NCBI RefSeq assembly: GCF_014647975.1
Contig: NZ_BMQF01000006.1
Location: forward strand, 186,001-250,000
Length of the DNA: 64,000 bases
Direction of reading: 5' to 3'
Source: Streptomyces fumigatiscleroticus
GTDB taxonomy: Bacteria > Actinomycetota > Actinomycetes > Streptomycetales > Streptomycetaceae
Of this stretch, positions 33,147-42,538 are shown piece by piece (position 1 is the stretch's first letter; every line of letters starts with the position of its first letter). The notes under the pieces are model-generated. The model was given only the letters and a program-made list of their open reading frames with translations, made no database searches and was not told the origin of the DNA. The position numbers and the translations under genes are program-made.

Positions 33147-34385
33147 ATGGCAGGCAACTCGGACCCGCTCACGCCGCGGGCCAAGCTGGCCGTGACCGCG
33201 GGCAGGGCGGTCGCGGCGGCATCCCGAGCCGCGGGGCGCGGCAGCGGTTCGGTGATCGGCGGCCGGGTGGCCCTCAGGCTCGACCCCGACCTCCTCGCCC
33301 GGCTCGCACAGAACCTGGACGTCGTCCTGGTCTCGGCGACCAACGGCAAGACCACGACGACCCGGCTGATCGCCGAGGCGCTGCGCGCCGCGGGACCGGT
33401 CGTCTCCAACGCCCTCGGCGCCAACATGCCCGCCGGCATCACCTCGGCGCTCGCGGGCGGCTCGGACGCCCGCTACGGCGTGATCGAGGTCGACGAGAAG
33501 TACCTCGCGGGCGTCGCCCGGGACACCGACCCCAAGTGCATCGCCCTGCTCAACCTCTCCCGCGACCAGCTCGACCGCGCGGCGGAGACCCGCATGCTGG
33601 CCGAGAACTGGCGCGAGGGCCTGGCCGGCACCAAGGCGGTGCTCGTCGCCAACTGCGACGACCCGCTGGTGGTGTGGGCCGCCTCCTCCTCGCCCAATGT
33701 GATCTGGGTCGCCGCCGGCCAGATGTGGAAGGACGACGCCTGGTCCTGCCCGTCCTGCGGCGGTGTGATGCAGCGCCCCGGCGACGACTGGTTCTGCGGC
33801 GAGTGCGGCTTCCGCCGCCCCACCCCCAGCTGGGCGCTCTCCGGCGACCACGTGCTGGACCCGCACGGCTCGGCCTGGCCGATCCACCTCCAGCTGCCGG
33901 GCCGCGCCAACAAGGCCAACGCCGCCAGCTCCGCCGCCGTCGCCGCCGTCTTCGGGGTGCCGCCGCAGGTCGCCCTGGAACGCATGTACCAGGTGCAGGC
34001 GGTGGCCGGGCGCTATGACGTCGTCCAGTTCCAGGGCCGCGACCTGCGTCTGCTGCTGGCCAAGAACCCGGCCGGCTGGCTGGAGACCTTCTCCCTGATC
34101 GACCCGCCGCCGGCCCCGGTGATCCTGTCGGTGAACGCCCGCAGCGCCGACGGCACCGACACCTCCTGGCTCTGGGACGTCGACTACACGCGGCTGACCG
34201 GCCACCCGATCTGTGTGATCGGTGACCGGAAACTGGACCTCGCGGTGCGTCTGGAAGTGGCCAACCAGCAGTTCCAGGTCTGCGAGAACCTCGACCAGGC
34301 CGTGCAGCTGTGCCCGCCGGGCCGGATCGAGGTCATCGCCAACTACACCGCCTTCCAGGACCTGCGCCGCCGCGTCGGCAACTGA
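33147..34385 (+). CDS. murT: Lipid II isoglutaminyl synthase, MurT subunit
   Basis: 412 residues. The Mur-ligase ATP loop is SATNGKTTTTRLI near residue 63, followed by the central domain with NLSRDQLDRAAE. A zinc-ribbon insertion has CPSCGG and CGECGF near residues 199-223, typical of MurT, and a C-terminal DUF1727 domain follows. With GatD it amidates D-glutamate of lipid II to isoglutamine. GGAGGA precedes the ATG at 33147, and gatD begins 22 bases after its stop. Confidence 0.95.
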   Translation: MAGNSDPLTPRAKLAVTAGRAVAAASRAAGRGSGSVIGGRVALRLDPDLLARLAQNLDVVLVSATNGKTTTTRLIAEALRAAGPVVSNALGANMPAGITSALAGGSDARYGVIEVDEKYLAGVARDTDPKCIALLNLSRDQLDRAAETRMLAENWREGLAGTKAVLVANCDDPLVVWAASSSPNVIWVAAGQMWKDDAWSCPSCGGVMQRPGDDWFCGECGFRRPTPSWALSGDHVLDPHGSAWPIHLQLPGRANKANAASSAAVAAVFGVPPQVALERMYQVQAVAGRYDVVQFQGRDLRLLLAKNPAGWLETFSLIDPPPAPVILSVNARSADGTDTSWLWDVDYTRLTGHPICVIGDRKLDLAVRLEVANQQFQVCENLDQAVQLCPPGRIEVIANYTAFQDLRRRVGN

Positions 34386-34407
34386 CCACGAGACTTCAGG
34401 GACTTCG

Positions 34408-35136
34408 ATGAGCGACAACCAACTGCGGGTCGTCTGGGTCTATCCGGACCTGCTCAGCACCTACGGCGACCAGGGCAACGTGCTGGTCGTGGAGCGCCGG
34501 GCGCGCCAGCGCGGCCTGGACGTGGCCCGGCTCGACGTGCGCAGCGACCAGCCGATCCCCACCTCCGGCGACATCTATCTGATCGGCGGCGGCGAGGACC
34601 GTCCGCAGCGGCTCGCGGCCGAGCGGCTGCGCCGCGACGGCGGGCTGTACCGGGCCGTCGAGAACGGCGCGATCGTGTTCTCCGTCTGCGCCGGCTACCA
34701 GATCCTCGGCCACGAGTTCATCAACGACCTCGGCCAGCGCGAGCCCGGCCTCGGCCTGCTCGACGTGGTCTCGGTGCGCGGCGAGGGCGCCCGCTGCGTC
34801 GGCGACGTGCTCGGCGACGTGGACCCCAACCTCGGCCTGCCCCCGCTGACCGGGTTCGAGAACCACCAGGGCGTCACCCACCTCGGCCCCACCGCCCGCC
34901 CGCTCGCCCGGGTCCGGTTCGGCAACGGCAACGGCACCGGGGACGGCACGGAGGGCGCGTACAACGACACGGTCTTCGGCACGTACATGCACGGTCCGGT
35001 GCTCGCGCGCAACCCGCTGATCGCGGACCACCTGCTGAAGCTGGCGCTCGACGTGAACGCGCTGCCGCCGACCGACGACCGCTGGTACGAGGCGCTGCGC
35101 AACGAGCGCATCGCGGCCGCGCAGCAGCCGGCCTGA
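34408..35136 (+). CDS. gatD: Lipid II isoglutaminyl synthase, glutamine amidotransferase subunit GatD
   Basis: 242 residues of the CobB/CobQ-like class I glutamine amidotransferase family. The catalytic cysteine is Cys94 in FSVCAGYQ and the histidine is His195 in YMHGPVL. It supplies ammonia to MurT for lipid II amidation, which streptomycetes need for normal peptidoglycan cross-linking. It lies 22 bases downstream of murT, the conserved order. Confidence 0.94.
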   Translation: MSDNQLRVVWVYPDLLSTYGDQGNVLVVERRARQRGLDVARLDVRSDQPIPTSGDIYLIGGGEDRPQRLAAERLRRDGGLYRAVENGAIVFSVCAGYQILGHEFINDLGQREPGLGLLDVVSVRGEGARCVGDVLGDVDPNLGLPPLTGFENHQGVTHLGPTARPLARVRFGNGNGTGDGTEGAYNDTVFGTYMHGPVLARNPLIADHLLKLALDVNALPPTDDRWYEALRNERIAAAQQPA

Positions 35137-35271
35137 GTTGCTCGGTCCCGCAACAATTCCGCTGGTCAACAGCCCGTCTGACGACTCGGCCGCACAGGTG
35201 AGCGGACGCGTCCAGCAGGCGGACGCACGGTTCGGCCCCGCCCCCCGCTGCCGCTAGGGTGGCGGGGATCG

Positions 35272-35293
35272 GGCCGGACGGAGCCGTCCGGCC
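35272..35293 (+). promoter_or_regulatory. 10-bp inverted repeat in the pfkA leader
   Basis: GGCCGGACGG (35272-35281) and CCGTCCGGCC (35284-35293) flank only two bases. The element is 33 bases upstream of the pfkA start. It could be the gatD terminator or a regulatory site for pfkA; no T-tract follows, and both readings are inference. Confidence 0.45.
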
Positions 35294-35325
35294 TCCGTGC
35301 CCATGTTGAGAAGGTATTTCGGGCT

Positions 35326-36351
35326 ATGCGCATTGGTGTCCTCACGTCCGGCGGCGACTGCCCCGGCCTGAACGCCGTCATCCGGTCCGTCGTGCACCGT
35401 GCCGTCGCCGACCACGGCGACGAGGTCATCGGCTTCCGGGACGGATGGAAGGGTCTCCTGGAGTGCGACTACCTCAAGCTCGACCTCGACGCGGTGGGCG
35501 GCATTCTCGCCCGCGGCGGCACCATCCTCGGCTCCTCCCGGGTCCGCCCCGAGCATCTGCGGGACGGTGTGGAACGGGCCCGGGGCCATGTCGAGGAGCT
35601 CGGACTCGACGCGATCATCCCGATCGGCGGCGAGGGCACGCTCAAGGCGGCGCGGCTGCTGTCCGACAGCGGTCTGCCGATAGTGGGCGTGCCGAAGACG
35701 ATCGACAACGACATCGCGGTCACGGACGTGACCTTCGGCTTCGACACGGCCGTCACCGTGGCCACCGAGGCCCTGGACCGGCTGAAGACCACCGCCGAGT
35801 CCCACCAGCGGGTGCTGATCGTGGAGGTCATGGGCCGCCACACCGGCTGGATCGCCCTGCACTCGGGCATGGCGGCCGGCGCCCACGCCATCGTCGTGCC
35901 GGAACGTCCCTTCGACATCGACGAGCTGACCGCCAAGGTCGGTGAGCGGTTCTCCGCCGGCAAGCGGTTCGCGATCGTCGTCGCCGCGGAGGGTGCCAAG
36001 CCGCGGCCCGGCACCATGGACTTCGACGAGGGCGGCAAGGACGTCTACGGCCACGAGCGGTTCGCCGGGATCGCCCGGCAGCTCTCCGTCGAGCTGGAGC
36101 AGCGGCTGGGCAAGGAGGCCCGGCCGGTCATCCTCGGGCATGTGCAGCGGGGCGGGACGCCGACGGCGTACGACCGGGTGCTGGCCACGCGTTTCGGCTG
36201 GCACGCCGTGGAGGCCGTGCACCGGGGCGAGTTCGGCCGGATGACGGCGCTGCGCGGCACCGACATCGTGATGGTGTCGCTGGCGGAGGCGGTCCGGACG
36301 CTGAAGACGGTGCCGGCGGAGCGGTACGACGAGGCGGAGTGCGTTCTCTGA
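35326..36351 (+). CDS. pfkA: ATP-dependent 6-phosphofructokinase
   Basis: 341 residues phosphorylating fructose 6-phosphate to fructose 1,6-bisphosphate in glycolysis. MRIGVLTSGGDCPGLNAVIR starts the protein. The phosphoryl-donor site reads IGGEGTLKAA (a Gly at the position where pyrophosphate enzymes have Asp) with PKTIDNDIAVTD and VEVMGRHTGWIAL. The glycine together with the PKTIDND lysine marks the actinobacterial ATP-using group. The gene is monocistronic, with a GAGAAGG site before the ATG. Confidence 0.95.
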   Translation: MRIGVLTSGGDCPGLNAVIRSVVHRAVADHGDEVIGFRDGWKGLLECDYLKLDLDAVGGILARGGTILGSSRVRPEHLRDGVERARGHVEELGLDAIIPIGGEGTLKAARLLSDSGLPIVGVPKTIDNDIAVTDVTFGFDTAVTVATEALDRLKTTAESHQRVLIVEVMGRHTGWIALHSGMAAGAHAIVVPERPFDIDELTAKVGERFSAGKRFAIVVAAEGAKPRPGTMDFDEGGKDVYGHERFAGIARQLSVELEQRLGKEARPVILGHVQRGGTPTAYDRVLATRFGWHAVEAVHRGEFGRMTALRGTDIVMVSLAEAVRTLKTVPAERYDEAECVL

Positions 36352-36531
36352 CGCCGGTGCCTTCCCGAACAGAGCTCGCCTCGTGACGGTCGTCCGCGGG
36401 GTGCGGGTGGAGCGCGGCTGGTCGCTTCCCTCGGGCGCGCCGTACCGCCCCCGGTGACATCGGTTGCCGGGGGCGGTTCTAATCTGGGGGCGGACAGACA
36501 GCACAACCCCCCACGAAACAGGAGCCGGCGG

Positions 36532-37482
36532 ATGGATCACGGCGAGCACGGCATGATCATGGATCTGCCGCCGTTCACGTTGGGGCGGGGGCTTCAGTGG
36601 TCGGCGGACCCGTTCTTCCTCGTCGCCTGTCTGCTCGGGCTGGCCCTGTACGGCTGGGGGGTCGTACGGCTGGCGCGGCGCGGTGACAAGTGGCCGGTGG
36701 GGCGAGTGGTCGCCTATGTCGTCGGCGTGCTGAGCGTCGGGCTCGTGATGTGCACCAGGCTGAACGACTACGGCATGGTCATGTTCAGCGTGCACATGGT
36801 GCAGCACATGGTGATCAGCATGGTGTCGCCGATCCTGATCCTGCTCGGTGCCCCGATCACGCTGGCGCTGCGCGCGCTGCCGACGGCCGGCCGCGGCCGC
36901 AAGGGGCCGAGGGAACTGCTGCTGATGCTGCTGCACAGCTGGTACGTGCGGATCATCACGCATCCCGTGTTCACGATCCCGCTGTTCATCGCGAGCCTGT
37001 ACGTGCTGTACTTCACGCCGCTCTTCGACTTCCTGATGGGCTCCAAGGTGGGGCACGTCGCGATGATGGTACACTTCCTCGCCGTCGGTGTGGTCTTCTT
37101 CTGGCCGATCATGGGCGTGGACCCGGGTCCGCACCGGCCCGGTTATCTGATGCGGATGCTGGAGCTGTTCGCGGGCATGCCGTTCCACGCGTTCTTCGGC
37201 ATCGCGCTGATGATGGGCTCCACCCCCATGGTGGAGACGTTCAGGAACCCGCCCGCCTCGCTCGGCATCGACGCGCTCTCCGACCAGAGCGCGGCCGGCG
37301 GCATCGCCTGGGCGTTCAGCGAAGTCCCCTCCGTGCTGGTGCTGATCGCGCTGCTCTTCCAGTGGTACGGCTCCGAACAGCGGCAGGCCCGGCGCACGGA
37401 CCGGGCCGCCGACCGCGACGGCGACAAGGAACTCCAGGCGTACAACGCCTATCTGGCCTCACTGAACGCACGCGGCCGATGA
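36532..37482 (+). CDS. Cytochrome c oxidase assembly (CtaG/caa3-type) membrane protein
   Basis: 316 residues with about seven transmembrane segments. HMVQHMVISMVSPILILLGA and WPIMGVDPGPHRPGYLMRML are characteristic of the CtaG/caa3 assembly family (DUF1404-like), with clustered histidines (MDHGEHG at the N-terminus, VHMVQHM) that could bind copper. It probably assists copper insertion into cytochrome oxidase. AGGAG precedes the ATG at 36532. Confidence 0.9.
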   Translation: MDHGEHGMIMDLPPFTLGRGLQWSADPFFLVACLLGLALYGWGVVRLARRGDKWPVGRVVAYVVGVLSVGLVMCTRLNDYGMVMFSVHMVQHMVISMVSPILILLGAPITLALRALPTAGRGRKGPRELLLMLLHSWYVRIITHPVFTIPLFIASLYVLYFTPLFDFLMGSKVGHVAMMVHFLAVGVVFFWPIMGVDPGPHRPGYLMRMLELFAGMPFHAFFGIALMMGSTPMVETFRNPPASLGIDALSDQSAAGGIAWAFSEVPSVLVLIALLFQWYGSEQRQARRTDRAADRDGDKELQAYNAYLASLNARGR

Positions 37483-37540
37483 GGGGCCGCGCCCTTCAGT
37501 AGCATGAGGCGCGACGGGGAACCGCCCGGGGGGAGCGGTG

Positions 37541-37621
37541 ATGACCATGCGCGCGAAGCCGTACGGCGGTACGAACAGGCCGGGGGCCTGTGACGCCGGG
37601 CGTCCGGGAGTCACCGCATGA
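37541..37621 (+). CDS. Possible 26-codon leader ORF before the kinase
   Basis: ATG at 37541 follows GGGGGGAG, opens a 26-residue frame beginning MTMRAKPYGG, and stops with TGA at 37619-37621, overlapping the kinase ATG at 37618 (ATGA). The ribosome site is good, but no family is recognised and it could be chance. If translated, it would couple to the kinase start. Confidence 0.35.
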   Translation: MTMRAKPYGGTNRPGACDAGRPGVTA

Positions 37622-39405
37622 CCTCGGGATCTCCGACGTCGGGAGTGGGCCGGGTCATCGCCGGCCGCTAGGTACTGCTGCACCGGCTCGGCGGCGGCAC
37701 GGGCCACGTGTGGCTCGCGCACGACCGGAGACTGGCCTGCGAGGTCGCGCTGAAGGAGATCGCCTTCCGTGACCCTCAGGAGCCGGGCCGGGAGCGGGAG
37801 GCCCGCGTGGCGCGCGCCCGCGCAAAGGCCCGGCACGCCGCCGGGCTGCGCGGCCATCCGCACATGGTGACCGTGCACGACGTACTGGAGCACGACGGAC
37901 TGCCGTGGATCGTCATGGAGTACGTGGCGGGCGCCGTCGATCTGCGCGAGCTGCTCTTACGGCGCGGCCCGCCGGCCCCGGCCGAGTGCGCCCGCATCGG
38001 GCCGGCCGTGCTCGACGCGCTGACCGCGGGGCACGAGCGGGGCATCATGCACCGGGACGTGAAACCGGCGAACATCCTGCTGGCACCGGACCGCACCGGC
38101 TCGCCGTACGGCCGCGTCCTGCTCACCGACTACGGCATCTCCGTCCGGCCGGACACCGGGGAGACGCGGTACACGATGGCGTCCGCGCTGGTGGGCACGG
38201 CGGGCTGTCCGGCACCGGAGCGGGTCATGGGAGGCCCGCCGACACCGGCCGCCGACCTGTTCTCGCTGGGCTGCACGCTGTACCACGGCGTCGAGGGCCA
38301 TGGGCCCTTCGCGCGCGAGTCGCCTCTGGCACAGCTCACGGCGGTGGTGCGGGACGAGCCGCGTCCGGCCGTGCGGGCGGGCGCCCTCCGGACCGTGCTG
38401 CGGGGGCTGCTCGTCAAGGACCCGGCGCGGCGGATGACGGCGGCCGAGGCGGAGACGGAGCTGGCGCGGATCGTCATCTCGCAGGCCGACGCGCGGACGC
38501 GGACCGAGCCGGGTTCGCAGCCGCCCTGGGCCGTGCCGCGGGGCCCCGGGCCCGCCCCGCCGGCATCGCGCGCCCGTCGCCGGCGTCCGCGCCTGCGGGC
38601 CCTGCGCGCCGCCCTGGCCTGCGCCATCGGCCTGGTCCTCGCCTTCGGCGGCGTCTGGTACGCGCTGGCCGACCGGGCCGGCGACCCGGTGGCGGCGAAG
38701 CCGTACGGCGACGGCGTCGGGCTCGGCGCAGCGCTGCGGGACGGCGACTGCGTCGTCGCCGACCGGCCCGGCGGGGTCCGGTTCGCGGGGACGCCCCGGC
38801 TGCACCTGGACCCGGCCTGCCGTGACCGGGCGCCGGACGGGCAGGTGCTGGCGTTCGCCGCGGCCTCCTCGGCCGACGAGGCGGCCCGGCGGGGACCGCA
38901 GCAGTGCGAGGAGCGGACGCAGGAGCTCCGTGACCGGCTGGCCGACGCACGCGGCCTGGCCGTCGTGCCGACCGGCGCCGGGTTCGCCGCCGCCGGGCGG
39001 CGCACCGCCTGTCTGGTGCTGGGCGCGCACGGGCCGCTGTACGGGCCGGTGGACCGCCATCGCGGGACGGGGACCGCGTTCGCCGACACCCCGACCATGC
39101 AGCGGCGGGACTGCCTGGACGTCCGTCCCGGCCGTCGGGCCCTGCTGGTCTCCTGTGCCGGGCCCCACGACGAGCAGGTGCTCGGCTTCACCCGGCTGGG
39201 GGCCGGCGTCACGCTCGCCGAGGCGCGGACGGAGTCGGACGCGGCGTGCGCGCGCGACGTGCCCCCGCGCGACTACGGATTCGATCCCTCCGTTCACCGG
39301 GCCGGTTCCTGGACCGGCGCGGGCGCATGGAAATCGGGCACACATGTCGTCGTGTGCACCGTCCGGAGGCAGAACGGGGGCACCATGGAGGGCAACGGAC
39401 CATGA
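37618..39405 (+). pseudogene. Ser/Thr protein kinase interrupted by an in-frame amber codon
   Basis: From the ATG at 37618 the frame reads RVIAGR, then TAG at 37669-37671 where the kinase family has Tyr of GRY, then VLLHRLGGGTGHVWLAHD, the glycine-rich loop. The remainder is a normal Hanks-type kinase: VALKEI lysine, IMHRDVKPANI catalytic loop, and DYG in place of DFG (LLTDYGIS). After about residue 330 there is one membrane helix and an extracellular C-terminal domain. A GTG at 37708 could restart translation but would omit the ATP glycine loop. Thus it is probably inactive unless the stop is suppressed or a sequencing error. Confidence 0.8.
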
Positions 39406-39418
39406 GGAGGGTGTCGCG

Positions 39419-39592
39419 ATGCCCGGTTCCACGAACGGTTCCACGAAGACGATGGGGGTGCTCACCGTCGGCGGTCTCGTCGTCGTGACGGCCTACACGG
39501 TGGCGCTCGGCAGCAACGGCTGGCTGTGGTTCGGCTGGGTCGTGCTGGGCCTGATCACCCTCGGCATGATCGCCACCACCCGCAGCACCTGA
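39419..39592 (+). CDS. Small membrane protein, 57 residues, unknown function
   Basis: Begins MPGSTNGSTKTMGVLTVGGL and has two hydrophobic stretches, VLTVGGLVVVTAYTVAL and WLWFGWVVLGLITLGMIA. A GAGGAGGG ribosome site eight bases upstream of the ATG supports translation. It starts 13 bases after the kinase stop, so it may belong with that locus, and it is convergent with the histidine kinase gene four bases away. No family is recognised. Confidence 0.8.
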   Translation: MPGSTNGSTKTMGVLTVGGLVVVTAYTVALGSNGWLWFGWVVLGLITLGMIATTRST

Positions 39593-39595
39593 GGC

Positions 39596-40801
39596 TCACC
39601 CGTCGGTCAGGCGGCCCGCCGAGTGCACGCCGGGCTGGTACTTCGGCAGCCGGACGGTGATCTTCATGCCCGCTCCCGGTGCGGTCTCGATGACCAGTGC
39701 GTGCTCGTCGCCGTAGACCTGCCGGAGCCGGTCGTCGACGTTGGACAGGCCGATGCCGCCCGAGGGGCTGACCTCGCCGGCGAGGATGCGGCGCAGCAGG
39801 GCGGGGTCCATTCCGGCGCCGTCGTCCTCGATCACCACCAGCGCCTCGGCGGCGGCGTCCTGCGCGGTGATCTGGATGTGGCACTTGTCGGACTTGCCCT
39901 CCAGACCGTGCTTGACGGCGTTCTCCACGAGCGGCTGGAGACAGAGGAAGGGCAGCGCGACCGGCAGCACCTCGGGCGCGATCTGGAGGGTGACGCGGAG
40001 GCGGTCGCCGAAGCGTGCCCGGACGAGGGCCAGATAGTGGTCGATGGCGTGGAGTTCGTCGGCGAGGGTGGTGAAGTCGCCGTGCCGGCGGAACGAGTAG
40101 CGGGTGAAGTCGGCGAACTCCAGCAGCAGCTCGCGGGCGCGCTCGGGGTCGGTGCGGACGAACGAGGCGATCACCGCGAGCGAGTTGAAGATGAAGTGCG
40201 GGGAGATCTGGGCGCGCAGGGCCTTGATCTCGGCCTCGATCAGACGGGTGCGGGACCGGTCCAGATCGGCCAGTTCCAGCTGGACGGAGACCCAACGGGC
40301 CACCTCCCCGGCGGCCCGGACGAGCACGGCGGACTCGCGGGGCGCGCAGGCCACCAGCGCGCCGTGCACCCGGTCGTCGACGGTGAGCGGCGCCACCACC
40401 GCCCAGCGGACCCCGCAGTCGGGGACGGAGCAGGTCAGCGGGAAGGCCTCGCCGCGGCCCGTCTGAAGCGGCCCGGCCAGCCGTTCCATGATCTCACTAC
40501 GGTGGTGGGCCCCCGCGCCGTCCCAGACCAGGACCTCCTCGCGGTCGGTCAGGCACAGCGCGTCCGTGCCGAGCAGCGAGCGCAGTTTGCGGGCCGCCTT
40601 GCGGGCGGTCTCTTCCGTCAGGCCCGCCCGCAGCGGGGGCGCGGCCAGCGAGGCGGTGTGCAGGGTCTGGAAGGTCGCGTGCTCCACCGGGGAGCCGAGC
40701 CCGCCGAGGCTCTCGGGCCGGGCCGTGCGCCGGCCCAGCCAGAACCCGGCGGCCAGCAGCGGCAGCACGGCGACGCACAGGCCCGCCAGGAACCCGCTCA
40801 C
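39596..40801 (-). CDS. LytS-family sensor histidine kinase
   Basis: 401 residues. One N-terminal membrane segment (GFLAGLCVAVLPLLAAGFWL), then a GAF-like sensor region (about 60-190), then a LytS/YehU histidine-kinase core with the phosphoacceptor motif SPHFIFNSLAVIAS and C-terminal ATPase boxes VENAVKHGLEG and DDGAGMD. A GTG at 40801 overlaps the symporter stop by four bases. Its partner is the LytTR regulator at the front of the same gene set; the pair probably senses a solute handled by the symporter. Confidence 0.92.
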   Translation of the reverse strand: MSGFLAGLCVAVLPLLAAGFWLGRRTARPESLGGLGSPVEHATFQTLHTASLAAPPLRAGLTEETARKAARKLRSLLGTDALCLTDREEVLVWDGAGAHHRSEIMERLAGPLQTGRGEAFPLTCSVPDCGVRWAVVAPLTVDDRVHGALVACAPRESAVLVRAAGEVARWVSVQLELADLDRSRTRLIEAEIKALRAQISPHFIFNSLAVIASFVRTDPERARELLLEFADFTRYSFRRHGDFTTLADELHAIDHYLALVRARFGDRLRVTLQIAPEVLPVALPFLCLQPLVENAVKHGLEGKSDKCHIQITAQDAAAEALVVIEDDGAGMDPALLRRILAGEVSPSGGIGLSNVDDRLRQVYGDEHALVIETAPGAGMKITVRLPKYQPGVHSAGRLTDG

Positions 40802-42519
40802 GGCGTCACCTCCGCCCGTTCGTTGCGCAGTTCCTCCGGCAGGTGGAAGCGGGCCAGGATCGCCGCCGTGCCCGTCGGCACCCGCCCCGGGGTGGCCAGG
40901 GAGACCAGCGTCATGGTGAGGAAGCCCAGCGGCACCGACCACAGCGCGGGCCAGGCGAGCAGGGCGTGCAGCGCTCCGTCGCCGGGCAGGCCCGCCATGG
41001 TCGCGGCGACGGCGAGCAGCGCGCAGCCACCGCCCACCAGCATCCCGGCGGCGGCGCCCGGCGGGGTCAGCCGCCGCCACCAGATGCCGAGGACGAGCAG
41101 CGGGCAGAAGGACGACGCGGAGACCGCGAAGGCCAGCCCGACGGCGTCGGCGACGGGCAGCCCGCCGACCGCGACGCTCGCCGCGAGCGGTACGGCCATG
41201 GCCAGCAGTGTGCCGAGCCGGAAGTGCCGTACGCCGCGCGAGGGCAGCACGTCCTGGGTGAGCACGCCGGCGACGGCCATGGTGAGCCCGGAGGCCGTGG
41301 ACAGGAACGCGGCGAAGGCCCCGCCCGCGACCAGCGCGCCGAGCAGGTCGCCGCCGACGCCGCCGATCATGCGGTCCGGCAGCAGCAGCACGGCGGCGTC
41401 CGCGTCGCCGGTGAGGGCCAGTTCGGGGGCGTAGAGGCGGCCGAGCGCGCCGTAGACGGGCGGCAGCAGGTAGAAGGCGCCGGCCAGGGCGAGGACCGCG
41501 ACGGTGGTGCGGCGGGCGGCGACGCCGTGCGGGCTGGTGTAGAAGCGGACCACCACGTGCGGCAGGCCCATGGTGCCGAGGAAGGTGGCGAGGATCAGCC
41601 CGTAGGTGGCGTACAGCGGTCGCTTGGAGCGGCTCTCCGCGCGGGACGGGGACAGGGCGTCGTCGGTGCCGCGTGCGCCCGCGGGGACGGCGGTGCCCCG
41701 GTCGAAGACGAGGCGGGTGCCGCGTGCGACGTGGTGGGTGCCGGCGGCGAGCCGGAGCCGGGCGGCGTCGTGGGACCGGCCGTCGACGGTGCCGGTGACG
41801 GTGACCGTCAGGGGCCGCTCCAGCCGGAGGTCGATGCTGTCGCCGACGCGGACGGAGCGCTGCTCGCGGAAGGCGGCCGGTTCGTCGAAGGCGGGGCGGG
41901 GCGCTCCGTCGCCCTGCCAGGCCAGGACCAGGAAGAGGGCGGGGACGAGCAGCGCGGTGAGCTTGAGCCAGTACTGGAAGGCCTGCACGAAGGTGATGCT
42001 GCGCATGCCGCCCGCGGCGACGGTCGCGGTGACGACGACCGCGACGATGATTCCGCCGAGCCAGTCGGGCGCCCCGGTCAGCACGGTCAGTGTCAGCCCG
42101 GCGCCCTGGAGCTGGGGCAGCAGATACAGCCAGCCGACGCCGACGACGAAGGCGCCCGCCAGCCGCCGCACCGCCGGCGAGGCGAGCCGGGCCTCGGCGA
42201 AGTCGGGCAGCGTGTAGGCGCCGGAGCGGCGCAGCGGGGCGGCGACGAAGAGCAGCAGGACCAGATATCCGGCGGTGTAGCCGACCGGGTACCAGAGCAT
42301 GTCCGGGCCCTGCACCAGGACCAGGCCGGCGATGCCGAGGAAGGAGGCGGCGGAGAGGTACTCGCCGCTGATCGCGGCGGCGTTGAGCCGGGGTCCGACG
42401 GTGCGCGAGGCGACGTAGAAGTCGGAGGTGGTGCGGGAGACGCGCAGCCCGAAGGCGCCGACGAGGACGGTGGCCACGACGACGAGCGCGACGGCGGGAA
42501 CGGCGTAGCTGGAGTTCAT
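40798..42519 (-). CDS. Sodium/solute symporter (SSS family, acetate/pyruvate-permease-like)
   Basis: 573 residues with about thirteen transmembrane segments. SGEYLSAASFLGIAGLVLVQ is the classic ActP/SSS motif, with GFLTMTLVSLATPGRVP near the end. Between helices 6 and 7 there is a soluble insertion of roughly 95 residues (about 205-300, including RVGDSIDLRLERPLTVTVTG), beta-rich in appearance, which ActP lacks. It overlaps the histidine kinase gene by four bases and follows a small DUF485-like gene. The solute is likely a short carboxylate (inference). Confidence 0.9.
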   Translation of the reverse strand: MNSSYAVPAVALVVVATVLVGAFGLRVSRTTSDFYVASRTVGPRLNAAAISGEYLSAASFLGIAGLVLVQGPDMLWYPVGYTAGYLVLLLFVAAPLRRSGAYTLPDFAEARLASPAVRRLAGAFVVGVGWLYLLPQLQGAGLTLTVLTGAPDWLGGIIVAVVVTATVAAGGMRSITFVQAFQYWLKLTALLVPALFLVLAWQGDGAPRPAFDEPAAFREQRSVRVGDSIDLRLERPLTVTVTGTVDGRSHDAARLRLAAGTHHVARGTRLVFDRGTAVPAGARGTDDALSPSRAESRSKRPLYATYGLILATFLGTMGLPHVVVRFYTSPHGVAARRTTVAVLALAGAFYLLPPVYGALGRLYAPELALTGDADAAVLLLPDRMIGGVGGDLLGALVAGGAFAAFLSTASGLTMAVAGVLTQDVLPSRGVRHFRLGTLLAMAVPLAASVAVGGLPVADAVGLAFAVSASSFCPLLVLGIWWRRLTPPGAAAGMLVGGGCALLAVAATMAGLPGDGALHALLAWPALWSVPLGFLTMTLVSLATPGRVPTGTAAILARFHLPEELRNERAEVTP

Positions 42520-42538
42520 CGTTCTGCGTTCACCCGGG

